The notes under the pieces are model-generated. The model made no database searches. It worked only from the letters and a program-made list of their open reading frames with translations, and had not been told where the DNA came from. 64,000 nucleotides of DNA from Amphibalanus amphitrite. Taxonomy: Eukaryota; Arthropoda; Thecostraca; Balanomorpha; Balanidae. Made by a program: the position numbers and the translations under genes. Location: NCBI RefSeq assembly GCF_019059575.1, contig NW_024881676.1:788285-852284 (forward strand). Reading direction: 5' to 3'. Of this stretch, positions 23,368 through 36,600 are shown piece by piece. Position 1 is the first letter of the stretch; each line of letters starts with the position of its first letter.

Positions 23368-24693
23368 AATCTGTCAGCATATGAAAAAGACATCTAATGG
23401 CTAATGCATCCATTTTTTGTGGTGAAATTGACATTGCTGTGTCAATGTCCCTCAAGTGGGCATTGATATGATACCCTACAGTTAGTCCCAATCAAAAAGG
23501 GGGTAATTATTAGACTTTCGAGATAAGAGAGCAGAGACAGCCATCAACAAAAAGCCATTTGGGTGATCTTGACATATTATATTGATATTGTGTACATTTT
23601 ATGCAAGATAAACAAAACACTGATTTAGCATGCACAAGTGTGACGCCTCTGCTTTGCTACTAACCTTAAATGGCTTAAAATTAAATGGCTTTAAATGGCT
23701 TTAAATGGCTTAAAATTGTTAAAAACCATAGCTCATCACACACATTGACATACTCACTCGTGGTTAATAGATGCCACTGAAGATCACCTTGCACCTGTCA
23801 GGCAAAATATGACAAATCGGCAGTAATTATTCACAAATTGCAGTGCAAAACTAGTGCCTTGTTGCCCTTCTCCAAGGTATATCCCTTCTCCGACACATGC
23901 CCCGAGACACGCCCGTCCCCAAGGCCGTACCCCCGTCCCCAAAGAATGCTTGAGCTTTGTTCGTAACAGCTGCGCAGGGTATGTCGAATCTTCGCTTGTC
24001 TGATTCCTCTTTTAACTTATTAATGACGTCAAATTCAAATAAACCTCTATTTTAGGACACCAAAAGCATTTATTACAGTGAAAAATTAAATCTCAAAAAT
24101 TTTTGAATTGTTCAAATACTAAAACAAATTTCTTTGAAATAAACAGCATACCAAGAGTCAAAATAGAAATTAAAAGTAATATATTTTAAAAAGAGAGTCA
24201 TTATTTTTCATTCATTGTTGTAGTGGTTGCCATGGTTACTACTCATGAAGCACAAGTGTGCGGGCACAACACGTGATTATTTTATGCTTTTTACGTTAGG
24301 TAGGGTCTTGCGTTTTACGATTTTTACTACGGGGCAGTAAAGTGAGTTTTTTGCTGTGACTCAGACTGCTGTTTTATTTTGTCAGCAAGTGCTTGACGTT
24401 TCACTTTCATCTTTTCATTTTACCGAGGTAATTATGATGATATTTTCAATAAAAATTGATTTTGCTAGGCATAGAAAAAGGAAACAAGTATTTAAATTTT
24501 GCATACCCACCAATCTTCCCTTCATTTAAAAGTATTTCCGTGACAATAGCATTTGATTTGCGTTGTTTATTAATTTCATGCCAAACTATAAGTATTTCCT
24601 GCTTCTCAGCAGGATAGATATCATGAGTTTTGGGAGGGGACTTTGATGTCAGTTGGCGATCTGTTGCAGGAATCAGGATTGCAAGCCTGAGTG
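23368..24693. promoter_or_regulatory. 1.3-kb divergent promoter region between TBCD and DNAAF5
   Basis: The start codons of TBCD (minus, 23367) and DNAAF5 (plus, 24694) face away from each other across this AT-rich region. It contains tandem TTAAATGGCT words (23662-23715) and an X-box-like palindrome (24226-24239). CACGTG, an E-box, lies near 24271. 5' UTR exons may be hidden here. Shared regulation is inference from position. Confidence 0.5.
24226..24239. promoter_or_regulatory. X-box-like RFX site
   Basis: GTTGCCATGGTTAC matches the RFX consensus GTTRCC-N(1-3)-GGYAAC except for one base in the right half. RFX factors drive ciliary genes in animals, and the site lies 455 bases before the DNAAF5 start codon. 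A single near-match of this kind can occur by chance. Confidence 0.5.
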
Positions 24694-27600
24694 ATGGCAG
24701 AGACCAAGGCAGAGACTCTCGATGAACTTTCTGAGAAGCTCAGGTCTCAGCTTTTGCTAATTGATGGCAAGCCGAGCGACAAGCTGGCTCGCCGTCGGAC
24801 ACTGGAAGCTCTGCTGAAGGTGGTGGAGGCTGCACCCGTACCCACTGAGGCTGGTAATGCTCCCAGTGACAGCCCGGCCCCAGAGCCTGCCCTGCCCATC
24901 ACTGAGGTGGTTCAGTGTCTGTCGGACCCGTCGGAGCGGTGCAGGGAGCTGGCAGTGTCCGTGCTGTCGGCCTGGCTGGCGCGGCTGACCGACCGGCGCC
25001 CGCTGTGGCCGCCGCTGGTGGCCGCGCTCCGGCAGAGACTGGCAGCGCCGCAGCCGCAGCCGGCTGAGCCGTCGGAGGAGGTGCGTCTGCAGCTGGTGCG
25101 GCTCGCCGGGCAGCTGGTGGACTCGGACGGCGCGCAGCTGGCGCCCTACCTGGACCACCTGGTGGCTATATTGGCCGTGGCGCTGGCCGACCCCAGCCCC
25201 GACCTCAAGACGGCCGCGTGCCAGGCCACCGGCCGGCTGGCGCGCAGTCTGCCGCGCCACTTTCACCTGCAGAGCGCCTCCCTGGTGACGCCGCTGCTGC
25301 GTAATCTGGCGCACCAGCGGTGGCGCGTCCGCGAGCCCTGCGTGCGAGCACTCGGTGCGTAGGCGTGGCGGGAAGCGGGAGCGGGTGGTAGGGAGGCGGT
25401 ATCGGAACATGGCGAGAGGGGCCGCGGCGAATATCGGAACTGGCGGGAGAGACCCGTCACTGCGTGCTGATCTTGCACTGTCTCAGCTTTGTCGCTGTTG
25501 GACGTTAAACATCTCAGTTGGCTCGGTAACGCTGGCTTCATAACTTATGCATAAATAACTCGTGTATGAATCTACACAAATTATGACATGACGTTCATGA
25601 ATTTTATCCTCCGAATTTGCGAGAAGGGATCGCCTAGATGCCTAACTTTTTAACTTGCTCGCTGAAAATGTTTTACGAGTTATGCAATTTAGCGATGGTA
25701 TCAAGTCACGCATTGTGCTCCCCTTCCCGCTCGTGCAGGTGACGTGGTGCAGTTTGGTGACAACTCGACCGTTCGTGATGCCGTCTCTCACATGGCCCAG
25801 CGGATGTTCGACCAGGTGCCGCAGGTCAGTCATGGTGCAGTAACCGGGAGACATTTATCTCAGTTTAATCAATATCAGAGACTGAATCCTTAGACCAATA
25901 AGTGTGTATGGCTGATGCAACTGACGGCGTCTGTTATCTGTGCGAGCAATGACTGACTGTGTATTATTCTGTCTGTATGACAGGTACGAGTGTTGACGTC
26001 ATTTCTGTGTGTGACAGGTGCGACTTGCGGTGACCGAGGTGGCCGGCCGCTGGCTCGTTGAACTGCCCGATCGGTACTCGTTCTTCGCCAAAATCCTGCC
26101 ACTTCTGCTGACCAGGTCAGTCATCGTTGTTTACTCGTCCTGACATGACTTCTGGGCTTTGCAACCAGTTTTGTAGTTATGGAGCAAGCAGGATGAAGTA
26201 TACTTTTACGGCTCTTGATTTAATCAAAAGATGCCATTAATTTAGTGTAGGTATTCGTGTATAGGCTGGTTAACAGTTCTGTCTAATTTTGTCGCGAAAC
26301 GTGAATGTTAGCCCCTTCGCATTTCGTAACTTTATCTTTTGGATAAGAATAAGCTCGAAATGGCTGTCAAATATCACATCTACATGCTTTGACTAGGTCA
26401 AACTAAACTACCAAATCAAACTTGCTTTGAATAAAATATCAATAAATGTAAGAACCTACATAAAAATGAATGCAAATGAACAAAGCAAGCTACACCGTTC
26501 GTATTTTTTTTTTTTTTTTTAGCTAGGTGTTTTCAATGCTTGACGTCAAACAGTAGTCATCGCAGGGTGTGCCTTAGCTAGGTGTTAGCTTTACCCACGG
26601 CAAATATAGGCCCCAAAAGCCTGTGCTATGCGGAGCACCGCCCATGACAGCGGTATCTGATCGCGCTTTTCATTGGTCGCCCGTCGCTGGCCAAAACCAT
26701 CGATGAAGCAAACAGTGTGTGGACCAGCCTCATTGTCTTGTATCGCCGCCGGCCCGGTGGTGCGGGGTTCGGGAATGTGCCGTGGGAGTCGGCCGACGCA
26801 GCTCCGGGCACCAGGACGTGCTCAGGCTCGGTCTCCGTCCACTCTGACACACAGGCTCTGAACACACATCTGTTCCGTTATCTCGTCCGTCCGTCCGTCC
26901 GTCCGTCCGTCACGATGTCGCGGGTCACCGTGCGCCGTGTCCGCTCGGCCAGCGGCGGTGCTCCGTCCGGCACCGAGCGCGGCTCCGGGCGTCCGTCGCT
27001 GCTGACGCGGCTGCTGCAGCTCAGCGGGCACGCGTCTCCGCCCGGCTGGCCGTGGCTGATCTACTCGCTCGTCCTCTACCTGGTGCTGACGGCCACTGCG
27101 GCCCTGTCCGTGCTGGAGAAGGTGTTGCACGGGTTCGCACTGCGCCAGAAGGGCAGGCGGCCGTTCGCTGTGGCGTTCGAGACGTCTCTGTTCGGTGCGC
27201 CGCACGCCCTGATGTGGCTCAGTCTGACGGCCACGCTGTGCTGCAGCCGACGCCGGCTCTGGGCCGTGCTGCAGGAGGCGCGTCGACTGCTGGCTGACGC
27301 GGCCGTGTTCCCCAGTCACGGCACCAGCGCGCGCCGCGTGCGGTACCAGGAGACCGCGCTGGCCGCCGCCGTCCTGATGCTGGCTATCCCCTCCTTGATG
27401 GCGTTCGGTGCGCAGATGAGTCTTTTTCAAGCGTGTTCGTTCTCCACGAATAGATGTCTCTACAAGCTGCCGGTGATTTTCGCAGTAGTGATGTTTTTCA
27501 TCACTTTCTTTGTGATTCCGATCAAGCTGACACTGCTGGGATGCCTGTTGTCCGGTGGATACCGCACGGTCAACGCTGAACTGAAGTCCATGGCTAACGG

Positions 27601-30600
27601 CGAGCGCCTGGTGGACGGGATCGCGCTACGACACCTGCGCCTGTACTACCGTCGGCTGAGTCGCTGCTTCGCCGACGGTGTGGGCGCCATGAACGCCGAG
27701 CTGTCGCTGTCCATGTTCACCGGGACCGTCTGCCAGATCATGTTCTACCTCTTCCTGATGGCCTGCCTCAACGACGGCGAGCTGATGAAGCAGCTGCCGG
27801 TCGTCAGTGTCATGCTCGTGACGACGCTGATGACCCTGCTGCCGCCCTGTCTGGTGGGACAGCGCCTGCTGGACCGCACCTCCGTCACCCGCGACCTGCT
27901 CCTGGAGCTGGACTCGCGCGAGCCGGACGTCGTCCACGAGGTGGCCCAGTTCTCCGGCACCGTGCGCCGCGACCTGGACAAGACGGCCCACCTGAGCTTC
28001 TACCGGCTGGAGCTGTCCACCGTGCTCTCCATCACCTCCACCATCCTCACCTACGTGATCGTGCTGGTGCAGTTCTACGTGACGGAGCAGGGCCTGCTCG
28101 ACCCGCCCGGCCCCCTACCGGAGCTCCGTAACGCCACTCGCCAGCTCGACGGCTGAGGGTGGCTGATCAGTCGTGTCGCCGGGCTCGAGCACCCCGAGCA
28201 CTTCTTCTTATACGTGTTGACGCAGTTTAAGAATCGTAAACAAGAGTCATAAACCTCTCCTACAATGTGTTTTGTTGAGTCGTTTATGTGAAATACACAT
28301 ACGGGGTAAAGTGGAACTGTTTCAAAGCTTTCTGTTGCATTTGAATAATACACTTAACCGCAGCCTCTCGTGTTTCTCTGCAATCTGCATGCAGGTTCAT
28401 GTCAATAATTTGAACTAAGAATTGCTGACTAGGCTGAGCATTTATCAAGCATCTAAATTTAGGTTCTAGTCGATATTGACGCCGCGTTACGGACAATTTA
28501 CTTACTTGTTACTCACGAGTCACGTAATCGGCAGTTGAGTCCGGAGCGAGCATCTGCCAAGCCCGTCAAGGGGTCTGCATAGAGCGGCATAATGTTTTGC
28601 AATAGGCGGTATCATGTATGCCGGATAAAGGCGTTACGTTTGACGCTTTGAGGACCCGCTGGTGTCTGTTAATCATTTATTTATCAAGGCATAAGTTTGG
28701 CTCTCCCGAGCCTTGTTTTTGTTTGGCAGTGTGCCTTGATCACTGCCCTCCCCGTCAGTTTGCTCCTAGCCTTTGTTTATTTAAGACCCTGCCAGCGTAT
28801 ACCTATCTGTTTTGATTCATCCACAAGCTGTAAACATGGTTTTGCCTCATCATCGTTTTGGCACCCGAGTCCCTTAAGCCTTACCATTGTGATAGTGGCA
28901 GTGTCTTTCCCACCCTGCGAACGGGCTCCACGGCACGTCCCGGTGTGTTGGGACCCCTCGCTCCAGACGCTGACTCAGACTGCCATGATCCCGTCACGGG
29001 GCGGTAGGGGGGACGGTCACGGGTCGGTCGCGACCGGCGCTGCGCCGTTTTTCTGGCCCCGACCGGCCGGCCGGACGCCGACCGTCCGGTGCTCTATCGG
29101 GCCTCGTGCCAGCCAATCCTGCCGGTCTGCGGGCGGCGCCGCGCTGTGGCGCAGTCAGCCGCCGGCCGCGGCTCGGTGTCGGTAGTCGGGCTGTGTAAGT
29201 GCGGTCGTGCTCGGCGCCCACTGGGAGTGAGAGATCCGCCCGCCGCCGGTATGGCGCTGTTCTGGCCTCGCTGGCTGACGGCGCTTCTGGTCGGGATAGC
29301 GGCGGCAGCGGCCGGCCCGACACCGCTCGAGTGTCCGCTGCCGGACGGCCCCGGCTCGGCGTCCCCGGCCGTGTGCGCCCGGTACACCGCCTGCGTGTGG
29401 ACCGGGACCAGCTGCCGACTGACGGACCGGGTCGGCTACCGCGTCCAGAAGACGGCGGGCAACAGAGGGCCCACCCGCCACCTGCGGCTCACCAAACTCA
29501 CCGATGCTACACTGTTCGGTGGTGATGTTCAGGAGCTCGCACTGACCGTCACGAGACACGATCGACAGAGGATGAGACTCACGGTGAGTTGGATAACTCA
29601 GGTCATGAGTTGCACGTTGTGCTTATGAGTTTGCACTAAACATTTTCATTGCATTGAAATGAGAGAAAACCATTGCAGAATGAGAATGTGAGTATTTTTC
29701 TCTTCAATTCACCAAGCTCAGATGGCAAGTGGATGTCAAAATCGCTGCATTTCTACTTTCGAGCTCCTACTTGACCTCTTATTAAAACTTATGTCAACGA
29801 TTTTAGGACTTATACCGAAATCCGTTTTTCACCAAGCCGTCCTGTTTCAGTTCCGCGACTCGGCGCGGCCGCGGTACGAGGTACCGCTGGCTCTGGACCT
29901 GCCCTCACCTGGCGTGCGGGCTCCACGACGAACGGAGTACGGCATCCATCTACCCGGCCAGCGCTCCCAGGAGCCGTTCTCAGTGGGCGTCTCTCACGCC
30001 GGTCGGCACGCGCTGCGAGTGCTACCCCAGCTGACGTACAGCGATCAGTTTGTCGAGGTGACTCTGCAGCTCGCCGCCCAGGATGTATACGGCATGGGAG
30101 AGAACAACCACGACAGTTTCCGGCACGATCTAGATGCCGCGATCACGTGGCCCATCTTCGCTCGAGACCACCCGCCAGAGAGTGCCCGCGAAAACCTGTA
30201 CGGTGCACATCCGTTCTTCGCTGCCATCGAGGACGACTCGGGGCGCAGTTTTGGGGTGTTGTTCCTCAGCAGTAACGCCATGGAGTACAAGGTGTTCCGT
30301 CTGAACGGCACGGCTGCGGTGACGTTCCGAACCGTCGGCGGCATTCTCGACATGTGCCTGTTCTTCGGCCGCTCGCCGCTGGAGGTGCTGCGTCAGTACC
30401 ACCTGACCATCGGCCGGCCGGCGCTGCCCTCGTACTGGGCGCTCGGCTTCCAGCTGTCTCGGTTCGGATACCGCGGGACCGACGACATCCGGCGGATCCA
30501 CGCGCGGAACCGCGCCGCTGGTATACCCCAGGACGTCCAGTACTCGGACATCGACTATATGGACACCCGGCGCGACTTCACCGTGCAGCCAAAGCAGTTC

Positions 30601-33600
30601 GGGGACCTGGCGAAGCTGGTCGGGGAGCTGCGGGGTGAGGGTGTCCACCTGGCGCTGATCTACGACCCCGCGCTGGCCATTGACTTTGGCAGCTACCCGC
30701 CCGTGGACCGCGGCGTGGCGGCAGACGTGTTCGTGCGGTGGTGCAACAGTAGTCTGGTGCCACCAGACCAGTGTGTCGGCTGCCGCGACTATGTGGTCGG
30801 CTACGTGTGGCCGCAGAACAAGACCCTGTTCCCGGACTTTTTCCAGAGCGCGACGGTCAGCTGGTGGACGGATGAGATGCGGCGGTTTTCAGAGATGGCC
30901 GGTGGACCCGACGGCTTCTGGATCGACATGAATGAACCGTCGAACTTTGGCACGAATATGGATAAACCCTTCAACTGGCCTAACAACCTTCCACCGTGGA
31001 GTCTAAAATGTCCGCAGAATAATATCGATAGCCCGCCTTATCCCACTATGTATGTGAGAGATCCTGACAACGAAAGCAAGCGCCTGTCGGATAAAACTAT
31101 CTGCATGTCAACTAAGCACATCAACGATGTCTTTCCTGCTCCGTTTACTAGACCTGCATACCGTCACCCAGGATCTAGTGAACGAAGGCACCGAGGACAC
31201 CGCGCCTGGAGGAAGCATTCCCTTGCCAACCAGCCACCGCAGGATCGTCAGGAGCTCCTCCACTACGACACGCACAACCTGTACGGCTGGTCGGAGACGC
31301 ACGCCACGCGCCGGGCGATGGACGTCGTGCTGGGCGGCCGCCGCGGTCTGCTCGTCGGCCGGTCCACCTTCCCGGGCGCCGGACGGTGGGCGTCGCACTG
31401 GTTCGGCGACAACACGGCGCGCTGGAACGACATGCACCGCTCCGTGGTGCGCATGTTCGAGTTCGGCATGTTCGGCATCCCACACGTCGGTGCGGATATC
31501 TGCGGCTTCAACGGCAACACCACCGAGAACCTCTGCCTCCGCTGGATGCAGCTGGGAGCGTTCTACCCGTTCTGTCGCAACCATAACACTGACGACGGGA
31601 TCGAACAGGACCCGGCCGCCTGGCCGTCGGTAGCAGCTGCCTCTCGTGACGCCCTCGGTCTGCGGTACCGCCTACTGCCGTACCTGTACACCCTGATGTA
31701 CCGCGCTGCTGCGTTCGGCGCCACAGTGGTTCGGCCTCTGGCCTTCGAGTTCCCAACTCATCCGGAGCTGCGCGGAGTCGACACTCAGTTCCTCTGGGGC
31801 AGTGGTGTGATGGTGGCTCCGATTCTCTCGGAGCAGAGCCAGACGCGAGTCCAGGTCACCTTCCCTCCCGGAGACTGGTTTGACCTGCGGAACGGCTCCT
31901 TGGCACACTCGTCTAACGTCACGACTGCAGTGACCTACTATGTGCCGCTCTCGCAGATGATCCCGGTGTTCGCTCGAGGCGGCGCCGCGCTGCCGATGCA
32001 GCCAAACGCCTCCACCACTGCGGAGAGTCGCCGCGGCGCCTTCTGGCTGGGCGTGTTCGGCCGGCGCGCGCGCGGAGAGCTCTACTGGGACGATGGCGAG
32101 TCGAGCGACTCCCTGGACAGCGGCCACTTCTACCACTGCTTCTTCCACTTCTCCGGCGGCGTGCTGAAGACGCTGGTGGACAGCGCGCAGACGCAGTGGA
32201 TGGAGACGCCGCTGCTGCAGCGGATCATGTTCCATGGCGTGCCGAAGCCGGCCTCGGTGACTGCCGACGGTACGACCGTGCCCGCGGCACAGATTCGCTA
32301 TGAGAGCGGGGTGCTCACTGTCACTGTGCAACTGCACATGGGCAAAGACCATGTGGTACAGCTGTATCCGGGCAAGGAGTCCGTGCCGTAATCCAATTGG
32401 GCTGATTGAAGCTGTGAAACTTAAATGTTAATTTTGTGGGTCTGGCATCAGTAACAATTGACTAACCGGTGACCGAACATAATTACATGCATCAGCTCGT
32501 CATGCGGAATGCGAGCGAAAATGTATTGTATCACTACTCGCCGCAAGAGATAAGACGTTGTTCTGTCCGTTTACGCACAGGTATGGAACGTTGCTATGCT
32601 TTTTCCCTGGTGTTTTACGAGAAACGTTATCCATGCTGATTGCTCTGCCTCTGTCATATAACTGTCCCGTATAGCGAGATTGCTACTGGCGAAACTAGAA
32701 CAAGGGTTTCTCAATAAACGTATTGCAAACGGTACCCATTGTCTTTCTCATATTCCAGTCGTCTTGCTTTTATTCTGACGGTGCACCTGCTTGCTTGTCA
32801 CAGAAATTGATCAGGTTGTCCCCGGGACACGTTCACTCACAGTGCCAGGTACTGTTCTTCGGACCTCGTCGCCCTTTTCGTTGTTGAGCGACGAGTAAAA
32901 AGAGAGAAATGAATCTGGCAGAAAGTTAAAGTGATCTGCATCCTTCTTTCAGTGTGTTACTTTTTATTCCTTAGTTTTAGACGAAATGTTCCAAGGGGTT
33001 AAATGGAAATATGCCACGCTTGATATTGATTCGATGGAGCAGCCGATGGTTCTCCGCAGCAAATTGTTTCCCCGAATCCCTCGAATGATATTGCACCCAT
33101 TCATCATAAAATGACAGGTGTCTCCCATTCCATTATCGTATAGATATTTTCCCTATCGGCTGTGAATTTGATCAGTTTCTGCGATACCATTGCCGCTCTA
33201 GACCTCGCGACTGCCGATGCTCTCGGTGATGGATAAGGCATGGGCCATGGGTCACAATGATCATAATGAACAGCTTCAAGATCGTACGAATTTCATCATG
33301 GTGCATGGAAATATGTGACTCGATGTTGGTGTGCCTTTATTCCGGTCGCCTAGGCGCGGAACGCAAACTTCAGGTCTACCTTTGCAAAGGCTTGTTTTAC
33401 GTCATGTGCGTCTTTTGGGCCAGAGTGCAAATACGTTCCCAAAAGGCGTTCTCTACTCCAATAGGGTGGTACGGCAAGTCTGAAGCATCTTGACAAACCA
33501 TCTATGCATCAATTGATCCCACGTATTTGTCAATGTTGACGGCCTGCGTCGATCAACGTCGACAATGGCCCAGTACCTATGGCAAGTAGAATAGAACACT

Positions 33601-36600
33601 TGTTGACGTTATTGACGTTTGCCCGAAGTTTGAAGAGCGCGGTCTGAAAGTTTTGAAGGTTGAAAGAAAGCTTTCGAAGATCGGTGGTTTGCTAGCACAA
33701 AAACTCGGCCTGCCGACAGATCGCTGAATTGATGAGCAGAGAGGGCGGGGCCATTGTCTGGTACCATTTGGGGTTATGAATGGGTACTAATTAAAGTCGT
33801 TTTTAATGTCACTTCGTAAGGATATAGGGCGAGGCCAAAGAGACGGATCAGTATTATTGTATCACCATTTTTCTCTTCATTCCTGAGGTTAGCGATCGTG
33901 CTTGGTAATGTGTTGTAGGGCTCTGAGCTTGTGTGTGGGACGACTGCATACCAAAAGATGTTAGTACATTTACGAACCTTTACCTGACCTTAGCAATGGC
34001 AGTTTATTCCGTATAAGCTGCACGACTTATGCTATCAACGTGTTCACCAGGTGCCCAAGACTGGCTTCCTCAGCTGCACCGCCGTCTCCCCATTACGCTC
34101 ACCACTCCCTCCCCTCGCATGCACTCCGTGTGTTATCGGTCGCCCACACACACCCGCTTACTGTTCCAGCCTGCGGGACGGCGCCGCCTCCGTCAGTGAG
34201 CGAGCCGAACAGCTGTGGGAGGAGGCCGGCCGGCAGTACCTCGCCGAGAACGAGGAGGAGAACCGGCAGCTCATCAACTACCCGGCGCCGCCCCCCGACG
34301 GCTACCCGGCTCAGTGTAAGTATCCTCCCCTCGACGGATACCCGTCTCAGTGTCAGTATCCTCCCTCTGACGGCTACCCGGCTCAGTGTCAGTATCCCGA
34401 CGGATACCCGGCTCAGTGTCAGTATCCTCCCTCTGACGGATACCCGGCTCAGTGTCAGTATCCTCCCTCTGACGGCTACCCGTCTCAGTGTCAGTATCCT
34501 CCCTCTGACGGCTACCCGGCTCAGTGTCAGTATCCTCCCTCTGACGGCTACCCGGCTCAGTGTCAGTATCCTCCCTCTGACGGCTACCCGTCTCAGTGTC
34601 AGTATCCCGACCGCTACCCGGCTCAGTGTCAGTATCCTCCCTCTGACGGCTACCCGGCTCAGTGTCAGTATCCTCCCTCTGACGGCTACCCGGCTCAGTG
34701 TCAGTATCCTCCCTCTGACGGCTACCCGTCTCAGTGTCAGTATCCTCCCTCTGACGGATACCCGGCTCAGTGTCAGTATCCTCCCTCTAACGGCTACCCG
34801 GCTCAGTGTCAGTATCCTCCCTCTGACGGCTACCCGGCTCAGTGTCAGTATCCTCCCTCTGACGGCTACCCGGCTCAGTGTCAGTATCCTCCCTCTGACG
34901 GCTACCCGGCTCAGTGTCAGTAGTACCAACGGCTATCCGCCTCAGTGTCAGTATGATTACTTTCGATTTCACATGATTAGTAATGGTTACTCGTTTTTTT
35001 CTTATACCCGTCGCTGCCTATGTTTAGCGCCCGGCGCCTGTATCCCTCCGTCCTCCCTGACGTTTCCCCTCCCCCCACTCACAGACTCTCGGCCGCCGCT
35101 GGGCTGTCGGCTGCTGGCCCAGCGCTGTTTCTGCACCCTGCTGCCGGGCGCGCTGGCCGACCTCACCGACTGGGTGGCGCCCACCCGATTGAAGGTGGCC
35201 CAGCTGCTACACGTGCTGGTACTGCACCAGGAGACGGCCGTCACCCAGCACCTGCAGAAGCTGGTGCCGCCGCTGACGGCAGCGCTGGGGGATGATGAAC
35301 AGGAGGTGGTGCACTGGGTGAGTGGTGGGAACGGGAGGGGAGAGAATGTTGTGTGATGGGTGTTAGAAGGGAGGGGAGAGAGGTAAGGATAGGGGCAGAG
35401 GTCAGTCAGATGTGATAGACATTAGACTGGGCTAGTGCTACACGGCAGGAGGGAAAGTTCCAGTAGTGGACGGGGACGATGGTTTGATGGGCCATTCTCG
35501 GATTGGGTGAGCGGCGATATATTGGAGAATCGCATGCAAGCTTCCTTACCGAACTATTTGACCTTCCCATTCCCCGGCAGTTTTCACTTTGAGCCGGTCT
35601 GACGGCACCTTGTCACAGGTGACTAGGACGGCAGAGCTACTCGGCTGTTTCGTCCCGGACTCGGCGCTCACTGAGGTGGTCCTCAAACCCATCACCGGCG
35701 AGGGTGAGTGAACGAGACAATGTAGAGTACTGCCGAGGGGCTGCGGTGGTCTTCTGAGACAGAACATATACTAAGCAGGCAGCCTCAGGCAAGGCCGGTT
35801 GTCTGGCTCACTAAGTGTTAACGATATACAGTTGAAACGATGATGGCCTACATGTGATGAGCTATCACGTTTTCCGTTCCGACAGCATCTCCGCTTCGTT
35901 ACGAAGCCTACCAGTCAGTTGTCATGATCGCGGGACGTAGGTTATGTTTCCCGATCGGTTTCCAATATAATTCTCTGTTCTACTAAACCCCTTTCAACCC
36001 CTTCCCCAGGCGCGTCCACGGGTCGCCAGCTGCTCCTCCTGGCCGCCTGTCTGCGCGGCCGACCTCAGCGCCACCTGGTGGCCGAACAGGTGGCCGAGAC
36101 CGTCAGCGCACGAGACGTCTGTCAGTCACACGAGGTGAGTGGTGTGGTCACAGACGGCCTGTCGAAAAGTGAGCATAAAACTAACAGACCGTGATTGCTG
36201 CTAGCCTCAGAATATTCATCCCTTATCGGTTAGCCTTGCTGGACAGTGAGCAACATTCTTGAGACAGTGCAGTCTCGTCGTCAATGCTCGTTAGCGCAGT
36301 ATCTTGTTTTAGGGAGAGCCCTGTCTGTGCCCTGACCGTGCCTTGTCCGTACCTTGCCATACCAGCTAGAAAGTCTCCCACTGGGTGACTGACACGGACT
36401 CTCATCACCAGCCGGAGCGTCAGCGGGGCCTGCTGGCCGCCCTGCCGGAGTCGGACCCGTTCCATAGTCACATACTGCCCGTGCCTCCACTGAGTACCGA
36501 CTGTCTGTGTGTCCGTCTCCTCACCAGCCGGAGCGTCAGCGCGGTCTGCTGGCCGTGACGGCCGCGCTGCTGGACTCGGGCCCGGACCTACCGACCGGCG

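Noticed and set aside
26717-26914. Longer N-terminus for the gustatory receptor from the ATG at 26717
   Set aside because: The added 66 residues are GC-rich, end in a CCGT-repeat-coded Arg/Pro/Ser/Val run and have no receptor-like feature; the ATG at 26915 gives a family-sized protein.
31127-31633. Alternative plus-strand frame inside the GH31 gene
   Set aside because: The main frame contains the catalytic motifs throughout; this one is an Arg/Ser/Thr-rich shadow.
34099-34929. Long frames on both strands over the 36-bp repeat array
   Set aside because: A repeat with a period divisible by three keeps any frame open that is open once. These are by-products of the minisatellite, not genes.
34299-34955. 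Regular repeats resembling a CRISPR array
   Set aside because: The units are contiguous without unique spacers and lie in an animal gene; they are a minisatellite. The same holds for 18001-18310.
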